Source: Candidatus Aminicenantota bacterium
GTDB lineage: Bacteria > Acidobacteriota > Aminicenantia > UBA2199
Assembly (NCBI GenBank): GCA_029938635.1
Contig: JAOZUQ010000003.1
Coordinates: 1,627 to 34,785, forward strand
Reading direction: 5' to 3'
DNA: 33,159 nucleotides
The notes beneath the pieces were generated by a model. The model searched no databases, was not told the DNA's origin, and saw nothing but the letters and a program-made list of their open reading frames with translations. Below, piece by piece: positions 1 to 7,352 of the stretch. Positions within the stretch are counted from its first letter, which is position 1; every line of letters starts with the position of its first letter. The position numbers were made by a program, and so were the translations under genes.

Positions 1-1371
1 ACCTACTCCACCTACCTGGGCGGGAGCGGATTTGAACGCGGGATGGGAATCGATGCCGATAACAACGGATATGTTTATATTATTGGTTATACAGAGAGTA
101 CTGATTTCCCGGCATTGAATCAATATGAATTAGATGATATTGATACTGATGTTTTTATATCTAAGATAGATACATCTCAAAGTGGAACATCAAGTCTGAT
201 CTATTCCAGCTATCTGGGAGGCTCTGGTTATGACACAGCTACTAGTATCTTTGCTGATGATAATGGATATGCCTATATATCTGGATTCACTTATAGCTCT
301 GATTATCCTGTTCTGAATCAATATCAGGGAGATAATAATGATTCTGATGCATTTGTTACAAAACTTGACACAACTCAGAACGGGCCATCAGGATTGCTAT
401 ATTCAACCTATCTCGGTGGTGACAACATTGATTTTGCGCATGCAATTGAAACTGATGATAATGAAATTGTCTATGTAACCGGCACAACTTTCAGTTCAGA
501 TTTTCCTGTTTTAAACGAATATCAGGGGGATCAGCCAGAAAGAGATATCTTTATAACAAGACTGGATACAAAAGAATCCGGGTCTTCCAGTCTTTTATAT
601 TCAACATACCTGGGCGGTAATGGATATGATTTTTCTTATGGGATAGAAATAGATGCTAATAATTATATATATATAACTGGAGAAACACTCAGTTCAGATT
701 TCCCGATTTTCAACCATTTTCAAACTGATCAGACAGGTATTGATGCATTTATAACAAAAATTGATCCCTATCAAAGTGGCGCCCAATCTCTGCTATATTC
801 AACATATCTGGGAGGAAATAGTACTGATACAGGCAACAGCATATCTTTAGATTCATCCGAAATTGCTTATATCACAGGGAACACCGACAGTACTGATTTC
901 CCGATTCGGGATCAGATCCAGAAACACCAGGGATTTAAAGACGTATTTGTAACAAAGGTCGATACTACCCTGAGTGGAAATTCCAGTTTATTATTCTCTA
1001 CATATTTTGGAGGAAGTAGAGATGATATTGGTAAAAGTATTGACATTGATGAATCAGGATATCCATACATAACCGGTTATTCCGAAAGCAGTAATTTCCC
1101 TGTCCTTAATCATTTCCAGGATAATCAGGGAGATTATGATGCTTTTATATTTAAAATAAATACCAATGGTGATTTTAATTCTACCCTGATATTTTCAACC
1201 TATCTCGGAGGTAGTGGATTTGATGAAGCTAATGGGATTGTGATCAATCATTTAGGGCAGGTTTTTGTTGTTGGCTCAACCAGAAGCAGTAATTTCCCTA
1301 CCTTTAATCAATACCAGGGGGATCAGCCGGATAGTGATGCATTTTTAATTGAATTAAGTATGGGATTTGAT
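1..1371 (+). repeat. Seven in-gene SBBP repeats, 198-nt period
   Basis: The codon for the first aromatic residue of each (Y/F)STYLGG motif falls at nt 4, 202, 400, 598, 796, 994 and 1192, exactly 198 nt apart. The copies have diverged in sequence but no indel has changed the length. The first copy may be preceded by others outside the window. Confidence 0.9.
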
Positions 1372-2112
1372 ATAAATTGTTCCGTATCAGGGGGGAACGG
1401 ATCAGTATCTCCTGTTAGTCAGACCACTATTCAGGGACAAACTGCTTCGATCAACCTCAATCCAGCACCCGGATATATGGTAGGAAGTATTAATGATAAC
1501 GGGATTAATACCGTTGTTCAGAACCCGTACCGAATATACAATGTTCAGGACGATCATGATGTGATTGTCACCTTCAAAGAACTGGTGTATAAGGTTACAG
1601 CTGAAGTTGATGGAGGAAACGGTGAGATATCACCAGCCGACCAGTGGGTGAGACCGGGAGAGAACGCCTCTATAACAATAACTCCGTTTACAGGCTACAG
1701 GATCGCATCCATTACCGACAATGGAAATCCCATGACCATCTCCAACCCTTACATTATTCAGAGTGTTCATACCAACCATTCAGTAAAAGTGAGATTCCTA
1801 CCCGATGCCTACCCTCCGGAGATCACCCTCAGTGGTATCAGGAAAACAGACGGCTCCTGGACAATGAAAAAAGAATTCGCTGAAATCAAGATCAGTATCA
1901 TCGAACATCCTTTCAAACCACTCGAAATTGGTTCTTATGTCCTGTTTAAAAGTGTGAATGGAAAATGGAAATTTCTGCAGATATTTGAAACCGGAGGGGA
2001 ACATACTTATATAGATATTCCTTTGATAACAGGAGAGAAAGAATACTATAAGGTTGTTGCATATGTACTGGATGGATCGAGAGCAACTGAATCTGAAATT
2101 CTTGAATTATAA
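1..2112 (+). CDS. Secreted SBBP beta-propeller repeat protein (5' truncated)
   Basis: The reading frame is open from the first base of the window, so the true start and any signal peptide lie outside. It begins with seven SBBP-type repeats (YSTYLGG, then YITG.T.SSDFPVLN, then DAFVTKLD) with an exact 66-residue period, the usual content of a surface or secreted beta-propeller. Two domains of about 70 residues follow (roughly nt 1369-1575 and 1588-1800), each with GGNG.(V/I)SP and GY...SI.DNG. They resemble the divergent InlB B-repeat-like bacterial repeat domain. The last 100 residues look like an Ig/FnIII-type sandwich (APPEI-like entry, KEYYKVVAYV near the end). No enzymatic motif is visible. 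A role in surface display or adhesion is inferred from architecture only. The gene converges on the next one with a 14-nt gap. The start of the frame is clearly more GC-rich than what follows. Confidence 0.85.
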   Translation, partial: TYSTYLGGSGFERGMGIDADNNGYVYIIGYTESTDFPALNQYELDDIDTDVFISKIDTSQSGTSSLIYSSYLGGSGYDTATSIFADDNGYAYISGFTYSSDYPVLNQYQGDNNDSDAFVTKLDTTQNGPSGLLYSTYLGGDNIDFAHAIETDDNEIVYVTGTTFSSDFPVLNEYQGDQPERDIFITRLDTKESGSSSLLYSTYLGGNGYDFSYGIEIDANNYIYITGETLSSDFPIFNHFQTDQTGIDAFITKIDPYQSGAQSLLYSTYLGGNSTDTGNSISLDSSEIAYITGNTDSTDFPIRDQIQKHQGFKDVFVTKVDTTLSGNSSLLFSTYFGGSRDDIGKSIDIDESGYPYITGYSESSNFPVLNHFQDNQGDYDAFIFKINTNGDFNSTLIFSTYLGGSGFDEANGIVINHLGQVFVVGSTRSSNFPTFNQYQGDQPDSDAFLIELSMGFDINCSVSGGNGSVSPVSQTTIQGQTASINLNPAPGYMVGSINDNGINTVVQNPYRIYNVQDDHDVIVTFKELVYKVTAEVDGGNGEISPADQWVRPGENASITITPFTGYRIASITDNGNPMTISNPYIIQSVHTNHSVKVRFLPDAYPPEITLSGIRKTDGSWTMKKEFAEIKISIIEHPFKPLEIGSYVLFKSVNGKWKFLQIFETGGEHTYIDIPLITGEKEYYKVVAYVLDGSRATESEILEL

Positions 2113-2126
2113 AAATATGTAAATAA

Positions 2127-2915
2127 CTATTTTGTATCTGGACTTACCTGTCGGGCAAGCCATACGTAGCTGTATTCCTGCCAGACCTTCTTCCCTTTTC
2201 TGTTCTTTCCTTTCCTCTGGAACTCAGCAATATGAACTGTACCCGGGCCTTTTCTGATCACACCGGGGCCGTTTATGAAAGGGGACCAGCATGGGAATTT
2301 TGCATCAGTCTTAACTTTATTGACCTCATATTCCGCAAGAAGAATATTGTCAGGTTTACCTCCCATTAAAGTAAAATCCTTTACCTCTTCGATCTCAATA
2401 TAAAAGGATTCGGGGAATTTTCCAAATCTGTCTCTGACTTTCCCTCTGTTGATCTTTCCTTTAAACTTGAAATGCCTTAATTCAGGGCCGTTCTTCAGAT
2501 GGGGAGCATCATATTGTATCTTTGTAACACCCTTGACATCGCGGGTTCCCTCCCCCATCTTATCCGCTATAACACTTCCGGTCCCGGGAACCTGTGCCAT
2601 TCCCATGAGAGAGTGAACACCGGCAACTATGTCATCAAGGCCTGACGTATTATTGGTAAGGTCATAGGTTATGCTCCCTTCTCCTTCTACCTCACCCTTT
2701 TCATTTATAACAAAAACAAATTCGGTTTTATGTTTTACAGTTAAGGTCAGCAATCCAAGTTTATGACGGAACCTCACCTCTTCCCCTGCACCGTACCCGG
2801 TCCATGTCCCGATAAGATCTTTAACTCCGAATTCGGATGGATCATCAGGACTGATCATCAGACCTGAAAACAGAAATAAAAACAGTACTAATATAATTGA
2901 GAACTTCCTTAACAT
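2127..2915 (-). CDS. Secreted protein of unknown function
   Basis: I do not recognise this 262-residue protein. It starts with a typical Sec signal peptide (MLRK followed by a leucine/phenylalanine-rich stretch, likely cut before about residue 22). No lipobox is visible. The mature part is rich in beta-type sequence and glycine, with a DLIGTWTGYG motif near the start. That motif is reminiscent of lipocalin-like or calycin barrels, where an IGTW/GTW motif opens the barrel; this is only a resemblance. There are many Lys/Arg pairs near the end (RKGKNRKGKK) and a single Cys. The start is supported by an AGGGGG ribosome binding site 5-10 nt upstream. The gene is divergent from the 3024 unit and convergent with the SBBP gene. 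Confidence 0.7.
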   Translation of the reverse strand: MLRKFSIILVLFLFLFSGLMISPDDPSEFGVKDLIGTWTGYGAGEEVRFRHKLGLLTLTVKHKTEFVFVINEKGEVEGEGSITYDLTNNTSGLDDIVAGVHSLMGMAQVPGTGSVIADKMGEGTRDVKGVTKIQYDAPHLKNGPELRHFKFKGKINRGKVRDRFGKFPESFYIEIEEVKDFTLMGGKPDNILLAEYEVNKVKTDAKFPCWSPFINGPGVIRKGPGTVHIAEFQRKGKNRKGKKVWQEYSYVWLARQVSPDTK

Positions 2916-2934
2916 TATTCCCCCTACTCTAAAT

Positions 2935-2964
2935 AATGTAATAAAAAAATAAAAATGTTGACAA
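2935..2964 (-). promoter_or_regulatory. Predicted promoter of the 2127-2915 gene
   Basis: On the minus strand, TTGTCA (2959-2964), an 18-nt spacer and TACATT (2935-2940) precede the AGGGGG ribosome binding site. The -35 shares bases with the divergent promoter on the plus strand. The -10 is a moderate match. Confidence 0.4.
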
Positions 2965-2986
2965 AATTATAAAAGTATATTATTTT
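2958..2986 (+). promoter_or_regulatory. Predicted sigma70-type promoter of the 3024-4078 unit
   Basis: A perfect TTGACA (2958-2963), a 17-nt spacer and TATTTT (2981-2986) lie 37 nt before the first start codon of the three-gene unit. Confidence 0.6.
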
Positions 2987-3023
2987 TGCTTTGCATGACA
3001 AAGTTCTTTGCGCAGGAGATTAA

Positions 3024-3191
3024 ATGAAAAAACTGATATTTATATTTATTTTACTTATCATCGTGTTCTTACTTTTTTTACAGAATAGTAATCTGAGCAA
3101 GTTTTATAATAGTCAAATAAAAACTGACAACATCCATTTAGAATTAAAACCTGGATCAATAAGTCAAAACAAAGGAGAAAAACATGAATGA
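3024..3191 (+). CDS. 55-residue single-pass membrane or secreted peptide
   Basis: A short open frame starts at ATG 3024 behind a good AGGAG (3014-3018) and ends at TGA 3189-3191, 8 nt inside the next gene. It has a MKK start, a strongly hydrophobic segment of about 16 residues (LIFIFILLIIVFLLFL), and a polar tail of about 35 residues ending GEKHE. This reads as a signal anchor or small membrane protein. Promoter, ribosome binding site and the ATGAATGA overlap with the following membrane protein all support real translation, coupled to its neighbour. An alternative is a leader peptide whose only role is coupling. No family is recognised. Confidence 0.6.
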   Translation: MKKLIFIFILLIIVFLLFLQNSNLSKFYNSQIKTDNIHLELKPGSISQNKGEKHE

Positions 3192-3771
3192 TCAAAATGC
3201 AGAACAAAATTTACAATTCATTAGAGAAATGATCGAAAAAACAAAAAAGGGGACTGCTAACCAGTGGAAATTCCTTTATCTGTGGGGATTGGCAGTAATT
3301 CTGGCAGTAACCGGAATGAATTTTCTGATACTGATAAAACAGCCAAGGTACATCTGGATTAACTGGATGGCTATCATGGGAATTGCAGTAATTATACAGA
3401 TACTGCTTGTAAAAAAAGAGATAAATACATGTGAGGTAAAAACTTATACTCAGAATGCGATCACCTATCTGAGCTTTTCATCCGGGATTGCATATGTTTT
3501 GGCAGGTTTTGTATTCCCCATATTAAAAATTTACAATTTTGGTGTAATCCCGATAATTGTATCAATAATCACCGGCGTCCTACTCTTCACTATCGGAGGT
3601 ATCGTAAATTGGAGTTATCTTAAGTGGAGCGGAGTTCTCTGGTTTATCTCGTCAGTAATAATGATATACCTTGACTCAAGATATCGCACTCTCGTTTTTG
3701 TTCCGTTAATAATCCAGAGTTATCTGATACCTGCTTATATATTAAAAAGAGAATATAAGAAAAATGCCTGA
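3184..3771 (+). CDS. Polytopic membrane protein next to a winged-helix regulator
   Basis: The 195-residue protein has a charged N-terminal helix of about 28 residues (QNLQFIREMIEKTKKG) followed by about five or six membrane segments, near residues 30-49, 58-77, 93-113, 118-138, 142-160 and 165-185. It ends in a short basic tail. I see no transport or catalytic signature. Unknown membrane proteins of this shape are often encoded beside a small winged-helix regulator, as here, which suggests a sensor or a regulated partner; this is inference. Its ATG overlaps the upstream peptide by 8 nt and its stop overlaps the regulator by 8 nt. The GGAG in the upstream frame serves as its ribosome binding site. 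Confidence 0.75.
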   Translation: MNDQNAEQNLQFIREMIEKTKKGTANQWKFLYLWGLAVILAVTGMNFLILIKQPRYIWINWMAIMGIAVIIQILLVKKEINTCEVKTYTQNAITYLSFSSGIAYVLAGFVFPILKIYNFGVIPIIVSIITGVLLFTIGGIVNWSYLKWSGVLWFISSVIMIYLDSRYRTLVFVPLIIQSYLIPAYILKREYKKNA

Positions 3772-4078
3772 AATAGATATTATAAAACTCAGCCCGGTTC
3801 TCCATTCACCGGTAAGGATCGGGATCATGTCAGTCCTGATAACCAACATTGAAGCTGATTTTAATTTTTTAAAAAAATCTACCGGAGCTACTGATGGAAA
3901 TTTAAGCTCTCACCTCTCCAAACTGGAAAAACTGGGATTTATCAAAATTGAAAAAAGTTTCTCAGGGAAAAAACCACGAACCACATGCAGTGCCACCACA
4001 AAGGGGACCAAAGAATTTAAAGCTTACATAAATGTACTCGAGAATATAATACAAACTACAAAGGGAAAAAAGAACTAG
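3764..4078 (+). CDS. Winged-helix transcriptional regulator (HTH_34-like)
   Basis: The 104-residue protein fits the small winged-helix DNA-binding family related to MarR/ArsR regulators (PF13601-like). It has a first helix LHSPVRIGIMSVL, then DFNFLKKSTGATDGNLSSHLSKLEKLGFI as positioning and recognition helices, the wing with KKPRTT, and TTKGTKEFKAYINVLENII as the C-terminal helix. It has no cysteines or histidines arranged for metal binding, so a metal sensor is unlikely. The ATG overlaps the stop of the membrane protein (ATGCCTGA), so the two are translationally coupled. Members of such pairs often repress their own operon. The last four bases overlap, tail to tail, with the YbaK-type gene. 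Confidence 0.85.
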   Translation: MPEIDIIKLSPVLHSPVRIGIMSVLITNIEADFNFLKKSTGATDGNLSSHLSKLEKLGFIKIEKSFSGKKPRTTCSATTKGTKEFKAYINVLENIIQTTKGKKN

Positions 4079-4545
4079 GATCTTTTTTTTGAGAATTGTG
4101 CAATAACCGGTTTAACCAGCCTGATGAAGTCTGCAAAACTCATTTGTAATAATTCCTTATGATCACCTGCATTAAAAGCAATCTCATTATTTGTAGCCAG
4201 AGTTTCTGAAACACAAACCGGAATCCCGAAAAGATTTCCAAACGGGGGCATTGCTCCAGTTTCACAACAGGGGAAAAGATTAGTAAACTCAGCCTCAGTG
4301 GCTAACTTAAGACCCTTTCCACAAACATTTGAGATTTCCTGAAGATTTACCTGATAATTCGCAGGAACAACGGCCATCCAGAACTTCCCATCCGGATCTT
4401 TGAGTACAACAGTTTTTGCCAGCATATTTCCGGAAATATGGGCATGATGAGCAATAACCTGTGAAGTATAGGCTTTGGAATGGATGATCCGTGTAAATTT
4501 AACATCATTCTCCTCAAGAAAATCAATTAATTTTTCCAAAGGCAT
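4075..4545 (-). CDS. YbaK/ProX-domain aminoacyl-tRNA deacylase-like protein
   Basis: The 156-residue protein covers one YbaK/ProX-type editing domain. Visible landmarks are the Lys in MLAKTVVL (K44, the conserved substrate-contacting lysine position), MAVVPANYQVNL, the GAMPPFG loop (97-103) and NAGDHKELLQMSFADFIRL near the end. In this family such stand-alone domains hydrolyse mischarged tRNAs such as Cys-tRNA-Pro or Ala-tRNA-Pro. Which substrate applies here cannot be read from the sequence. The start is supported by a GGAGGG ribosome binding site. The gene is transcribed alone and its 3' end overlaps the regulator gene by 4 nt. Confidence 0.85.
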   Translation of the reverse strand: MPLEKLIDFLEENDVKFTRIIHSKAYTSQVIAHHAHISGNMLAKTVVLKDPDGKFWMAVVPANYQVNLQEISNVCGKGLKLATEAEFTNLFPCCETGAMPPFGNLFGIPVCVSETLATNNEIAFNAGDHKELLQMSFADFIRLVKPVIAQFSKKRS

Positions 4546-4566
4546 TTCATCCCTCCTATTTAATTT

Positions 4567-4597
4567 GATACTACATATCTTCAGTTAATATAGTATC
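4567..4597. promoter_or_regulatory. Inverted repeat upstream of the YbaK-type gene
   Basis: GATACTA (4567-4573) and TAGTATC (4591-4597) form a perfect 7-bp inverted repeat with a 17-nt spacer, just upstream of the minus-strand start. It could be an operator. A chance occurrence in AT-rich DNA is possible. Confidence 0.25.
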
Positions 4598-4733
4598 TAT
4601 TTTAAGATTTTTCAGATTAAACCCGGTTATTTTTTTAAGTAACATCTATCTATACTTTTCTTCCATTATTTGAACTGCTATTATTCAAGGGGATTAAAAC
4701 AATCGAAGAACAGATAAGATTCTCAGATCAAAA

Positions 4734-5900
4734 ATGAATCAGATATACAAATTCTATCTAACCGAGTTTCTGAAAACACAGAGATATTTCATCCCGATCA
4801 TGATCCTGTTCCTCCAATTCAGCAAACTTTCATATACGGAAATATTCATCCTGTATGCAATTGAAAGTGCCGTCATTTTCATTATGGAGATCCCAAGCGG
4901 TATCCTGGCTGACAGATTGGGTAAAAAATTCATTCTTATCCTCTCAAGATCTTTTCTGATTCCGGCATATTTCATTTTTTATTTTGCAGAAAATTTTATT
5001 TTATTCACTGCCGCTATGATATTTTTGGGTTTGAATAAAGCCTTCAAATCAGGAACCCATAAAGCATTTATTTATGATTACCTGAAACAAACCAGATCTG
5101 ATATTTCTCCAAGCGAAGTTTTTGGAAAGGGGAAATTCTGGGGACGGCTGGGTGAAGCTTCATCCTCACTTATCGGAGGATTCATTGCCTTAAAATTCGG
5201 CTACAATACCGTTTTTCTTTTTACTCTTATCCCCTCAATACTGAATGTATTTAATGCACTAACATATGAAAAGATAAAAGAAAATTCAAATTCCGGATCA
5301 ACCAGATTTTCAGGTATGACAGAACACTTCACTACTGCAATAAAAGAAGTCAGGGATAACAGAATTGTTCTGAAGCTGATAATTAATTCCTCAATCTTTA
5401 TGATATGTGCTGAAACTGTAGAGATATACTTTCAACCGTATATGGTTAATGTAGATGTCCCGCTTCAATGGTTCGGAGCAATATATACATTGATATTTAT
5501 TCTTACTGCTTTCGGTTCAAGATATATTTTTCTAGCAGAGAGAAGAATAAGCAGGGCTACTCTTACAAATATTACCGGATGGCTCGGATTTATTCCTCTT
5601 CTACTTCTGGGATTGAACATAAATTCCCGTATTATAATTTTTCTTTTCTTCGTGCTGTTTTTTCTTAGACATATCAGACGTCCTGCGATTACGACAGAGA
5701 TAAATGATAATATATCATCTGATAACCGGGCGACGATACTTTCTGTTGATTCATTCTTCAGATCTCTTATGAAAATAATACTTCTTCCTATTCTGGGATA
5801 TATATCTGAAATCTCAACTATTTATATTTCCATCCTGATCCTTGCAGTATTAATTCTTATTAACCAGTTATTCTTCAGAATCCCCGATGGAAAAAGATGA
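4734..5900 (+). CDS. Major facilitator superfamily transporter
   Basis: The 388-residue protein has about twelve hydrophobic segments and the MFS motif A after the second segment (IPSGILADRLGKKFIL, residues about 57-72). The N-terminus (YKFYLTEFLKTQRYFIPIMILFL) and the SYTEIFILYAIESAVIFI segment match the MFS group often annotated as multidrug or unknown-substrate permeases. The substrate is not readable. The ribosome binding site is weak, but the start fits the family N-terminus well. The gene stands alone between divergent and convergent neighbours. Confidence 0.85.
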   Translation: MNQIYKFYLTEFLKTQRYFIPIMILFLQFSKLSYTEIFILYAIESAVIFIMEIPSGILADRLGKKFILILSRSFLIPAYFIFYFAENFILFTAAMIFLGLNKAFKSGTHKAFIYDYLKQTRSDISPSEVFGKGKFWGRLGEASSSLIGGFIALKFGYNTVFLFTLIPSILNVFNALTYEKIKENSNSGSTRFSGMTEHFTTAIKEVRDNRIVLKLIINSSIFMICAETVEIYFQPYMVNVDVPLQWFGAIYTLIFILTAFGSRYIFLAERRISRATLTNITGWLGFIPLLLLGLNINSRIIIFLFFVLFFLRHIRRPAITTEINDNISSDNRATILSVDSFFRSLMKIILLPILGYISEISTIYISILILAVLILINQLFFRIPDGKR

Positions 5901-5980
5901 AACAAAAACAATTTTCCAATTTAGCGACCACAATACCACTCTCTATACACTTTTTGTTTACTATGGTTGTCAATTAATAT

Positions 5981-7237
5981 CTATTTCATTTTCATGTTTT
6001 TTTTATTTGTTTCAGTTTCCTTTTTATCTTTCTTTCTCTTTATTTCCTTAGTGATTTCAAACACAAGATCAATTTTTTCAAAGTTTTTATATAAATAATG
6101 TCCAAGTTGTCCTTTTTTTTTAATTTCAATTCCGTTAACAGATTTTATTATATCGCCCTTTTTTATTCCGTATTCTTTAGCTGCACTTTTTTTGGTTACC
6201 TTTTCTACAATTAATTTATTATCTTTAAATTTCTCCTTAATACCGAACTTTTTATATATATTATCATTTGAACTCTCTATCAGAAAAACAAAATCTCCAA
6301 TTCCTCTTGAATAAATTGCAATCGGATTTAATGAACCTTTCATTTTTTTCATCATTGGGTTTTCATCAACATTATCTTCCTCTTTTTTTTCTGGCAAATA
6401 AACAGGTATAATAGTTGTTATTTTAGCTCTTTTTTTTGATAAGTTATACCTGAAAGGAATTCCCAATTTATAGACAACATGATTATTGCCGGCAATAATA
6501 ATTCCCTTATAACCTTTGTTCTTTTTTAAGACTTTAATCATTGATTCAGCCATAACAACATCCCATATTTTCTGAGCTGCATACATATTATCAAACCAGA
6601 ATGGAGGCATCTGCATTGTAAATTCACCAAAAACTCTTTGTATAAAAAATCTATGATCTTTATTTAATACATTTATAGTCGGAAATAGTTTCTTCTCTTC
6701 TTTTGTCAGGGTCGCAAAACCTTTTCTTGAAGCCTTTCTAAGTATTGATCTCGGAATATTAAGTCCTGCAAGTTTAATTTTATATTTTTTAGCCAGGTCC
6801 ATTATCATTTTTGTGTAATGATAATGATATGAGCCTTTTTCAAACCATCCGGTTTCTTTTAAAAGTTCATCCTCGGTGATTTTTCCAAGTCTCCATTTTT
6901 CGAGTACAGGATCATCTTTTCTCTGGAAAAACTCAAAACCAACAATTATATTCGGATAAGCTTTAAACAGAGCTTCAATAAAATCAGCTTGAAACTTATG
7001 ACAGTCATAACTATTGTGCATTTCTCCTATTACAAAAACATCAGATTTAAGACTACTTTTCACCATGTCTTTCATACTGATTTTTTTATCTAACTTTGTG
7101 TCAGCAATCTGACCCTTCTCAATTTTCCCTATATCATATCTATTTTTTGATTTTCCAATAGTTAAAAGGTCATTGTCTGATGGAAAAACACTCATTGTAA
7201 AAATAATAGTAATTACAAAAAATAAAACTCTTTTCAT
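5981..7237 (-). CDS. ChaN-like haem-binding-family protein with C-terminal PDZ domain
   Basis: The 418-residue protein has a signal peptide (residues 1-20), then a ChaN-like domain (Cofac_haem_bdg_2, PF04187 type). Its landmarks are DVFVIGEMHNSYDCH (about 66-80), VGFEFFQR (99-106), the LKE-WF region followed by YHYHYTKMI (138-146), AGLNIPR (157-163) and IAGNNHVV (248-255). Residues 330-398 look like a PDZ domain (LIVEKVTKKSAAKEYGIKKGDIIKSVNG). The last 20 residues are highly basic. ChaN proteins are envelope proteins linked to iron or haem handling. The PDZ domain suggests binding of a peptide tail or another envelope protein. No lipobox is evident, so the mature protein is probably periplasmic. 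Confidence 0.8.
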   Translation of the reverse strand: MKRVLFFVITIIFTMSVFPSDNDLLTIGKSKNRYDIGKIEKGQIADTKLDKKISMKDMVKSSLKSDVFVIGEMHNSYDCHKFQADFIEALFKAYPNIIVGFEFFQRKDDPVLEKWRLGKITEDELLKETGWFEKGSYHYHYTKMIMDLAKKYKIKLAGLNIPRSILRKASRKGFATLTKEEKKLFPTINVLNKDHRFFIQRVFGEFTMQMPPFWFDNMYAAQKIWDVVMAESMIKVLKKNKGYKGIIIAGNNHVVYKLGIPFRYNLSKKRAKITTIIPVYLPEKKEEDNVDENPMMKKMKGSLNPIAIYSRGIGDFVFLIESSNDNIYKKFGIKEKFKDNKLIVEKVTKKSAAKEYGIKKGDIIKSVNGIEIKKKGQLGHYLYKNFEKIDLVFEITKEIKRKKDKKETETNKKNMKMK

Positions 7238-7291
7238 TTAATTCTCCTAATCTTTCAACCCAAATACAGGTATATGATTTATTTAACAATT

Positions 7292-7320
7292 ATTTTATTG
7301 CAATTAAAACACTTTTTCAA
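7292..7320 (-). promoter_or_regulatory. Predicted promoter of the ChaN-like gene
   Basis: On the minus strand TTGAAA (7315-7320), a 17-nt spacer and TAAAAT (7292-7297) lie about 55 nt before the start codon, followed by AGGAG. This makes the gene an independent unit from the C69 gene upstream. Confidence 0.55.
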
Positions 7321-7352
7321 TCCAAGCATATTTTCAAAATCTGAATTATATT

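Noticed and set aside
5901-5980. Terminator between the MFS and ChaN-like genes
   Set aside because: Only weak, interrupted complementarity was found and no T-run directly follows a stem.
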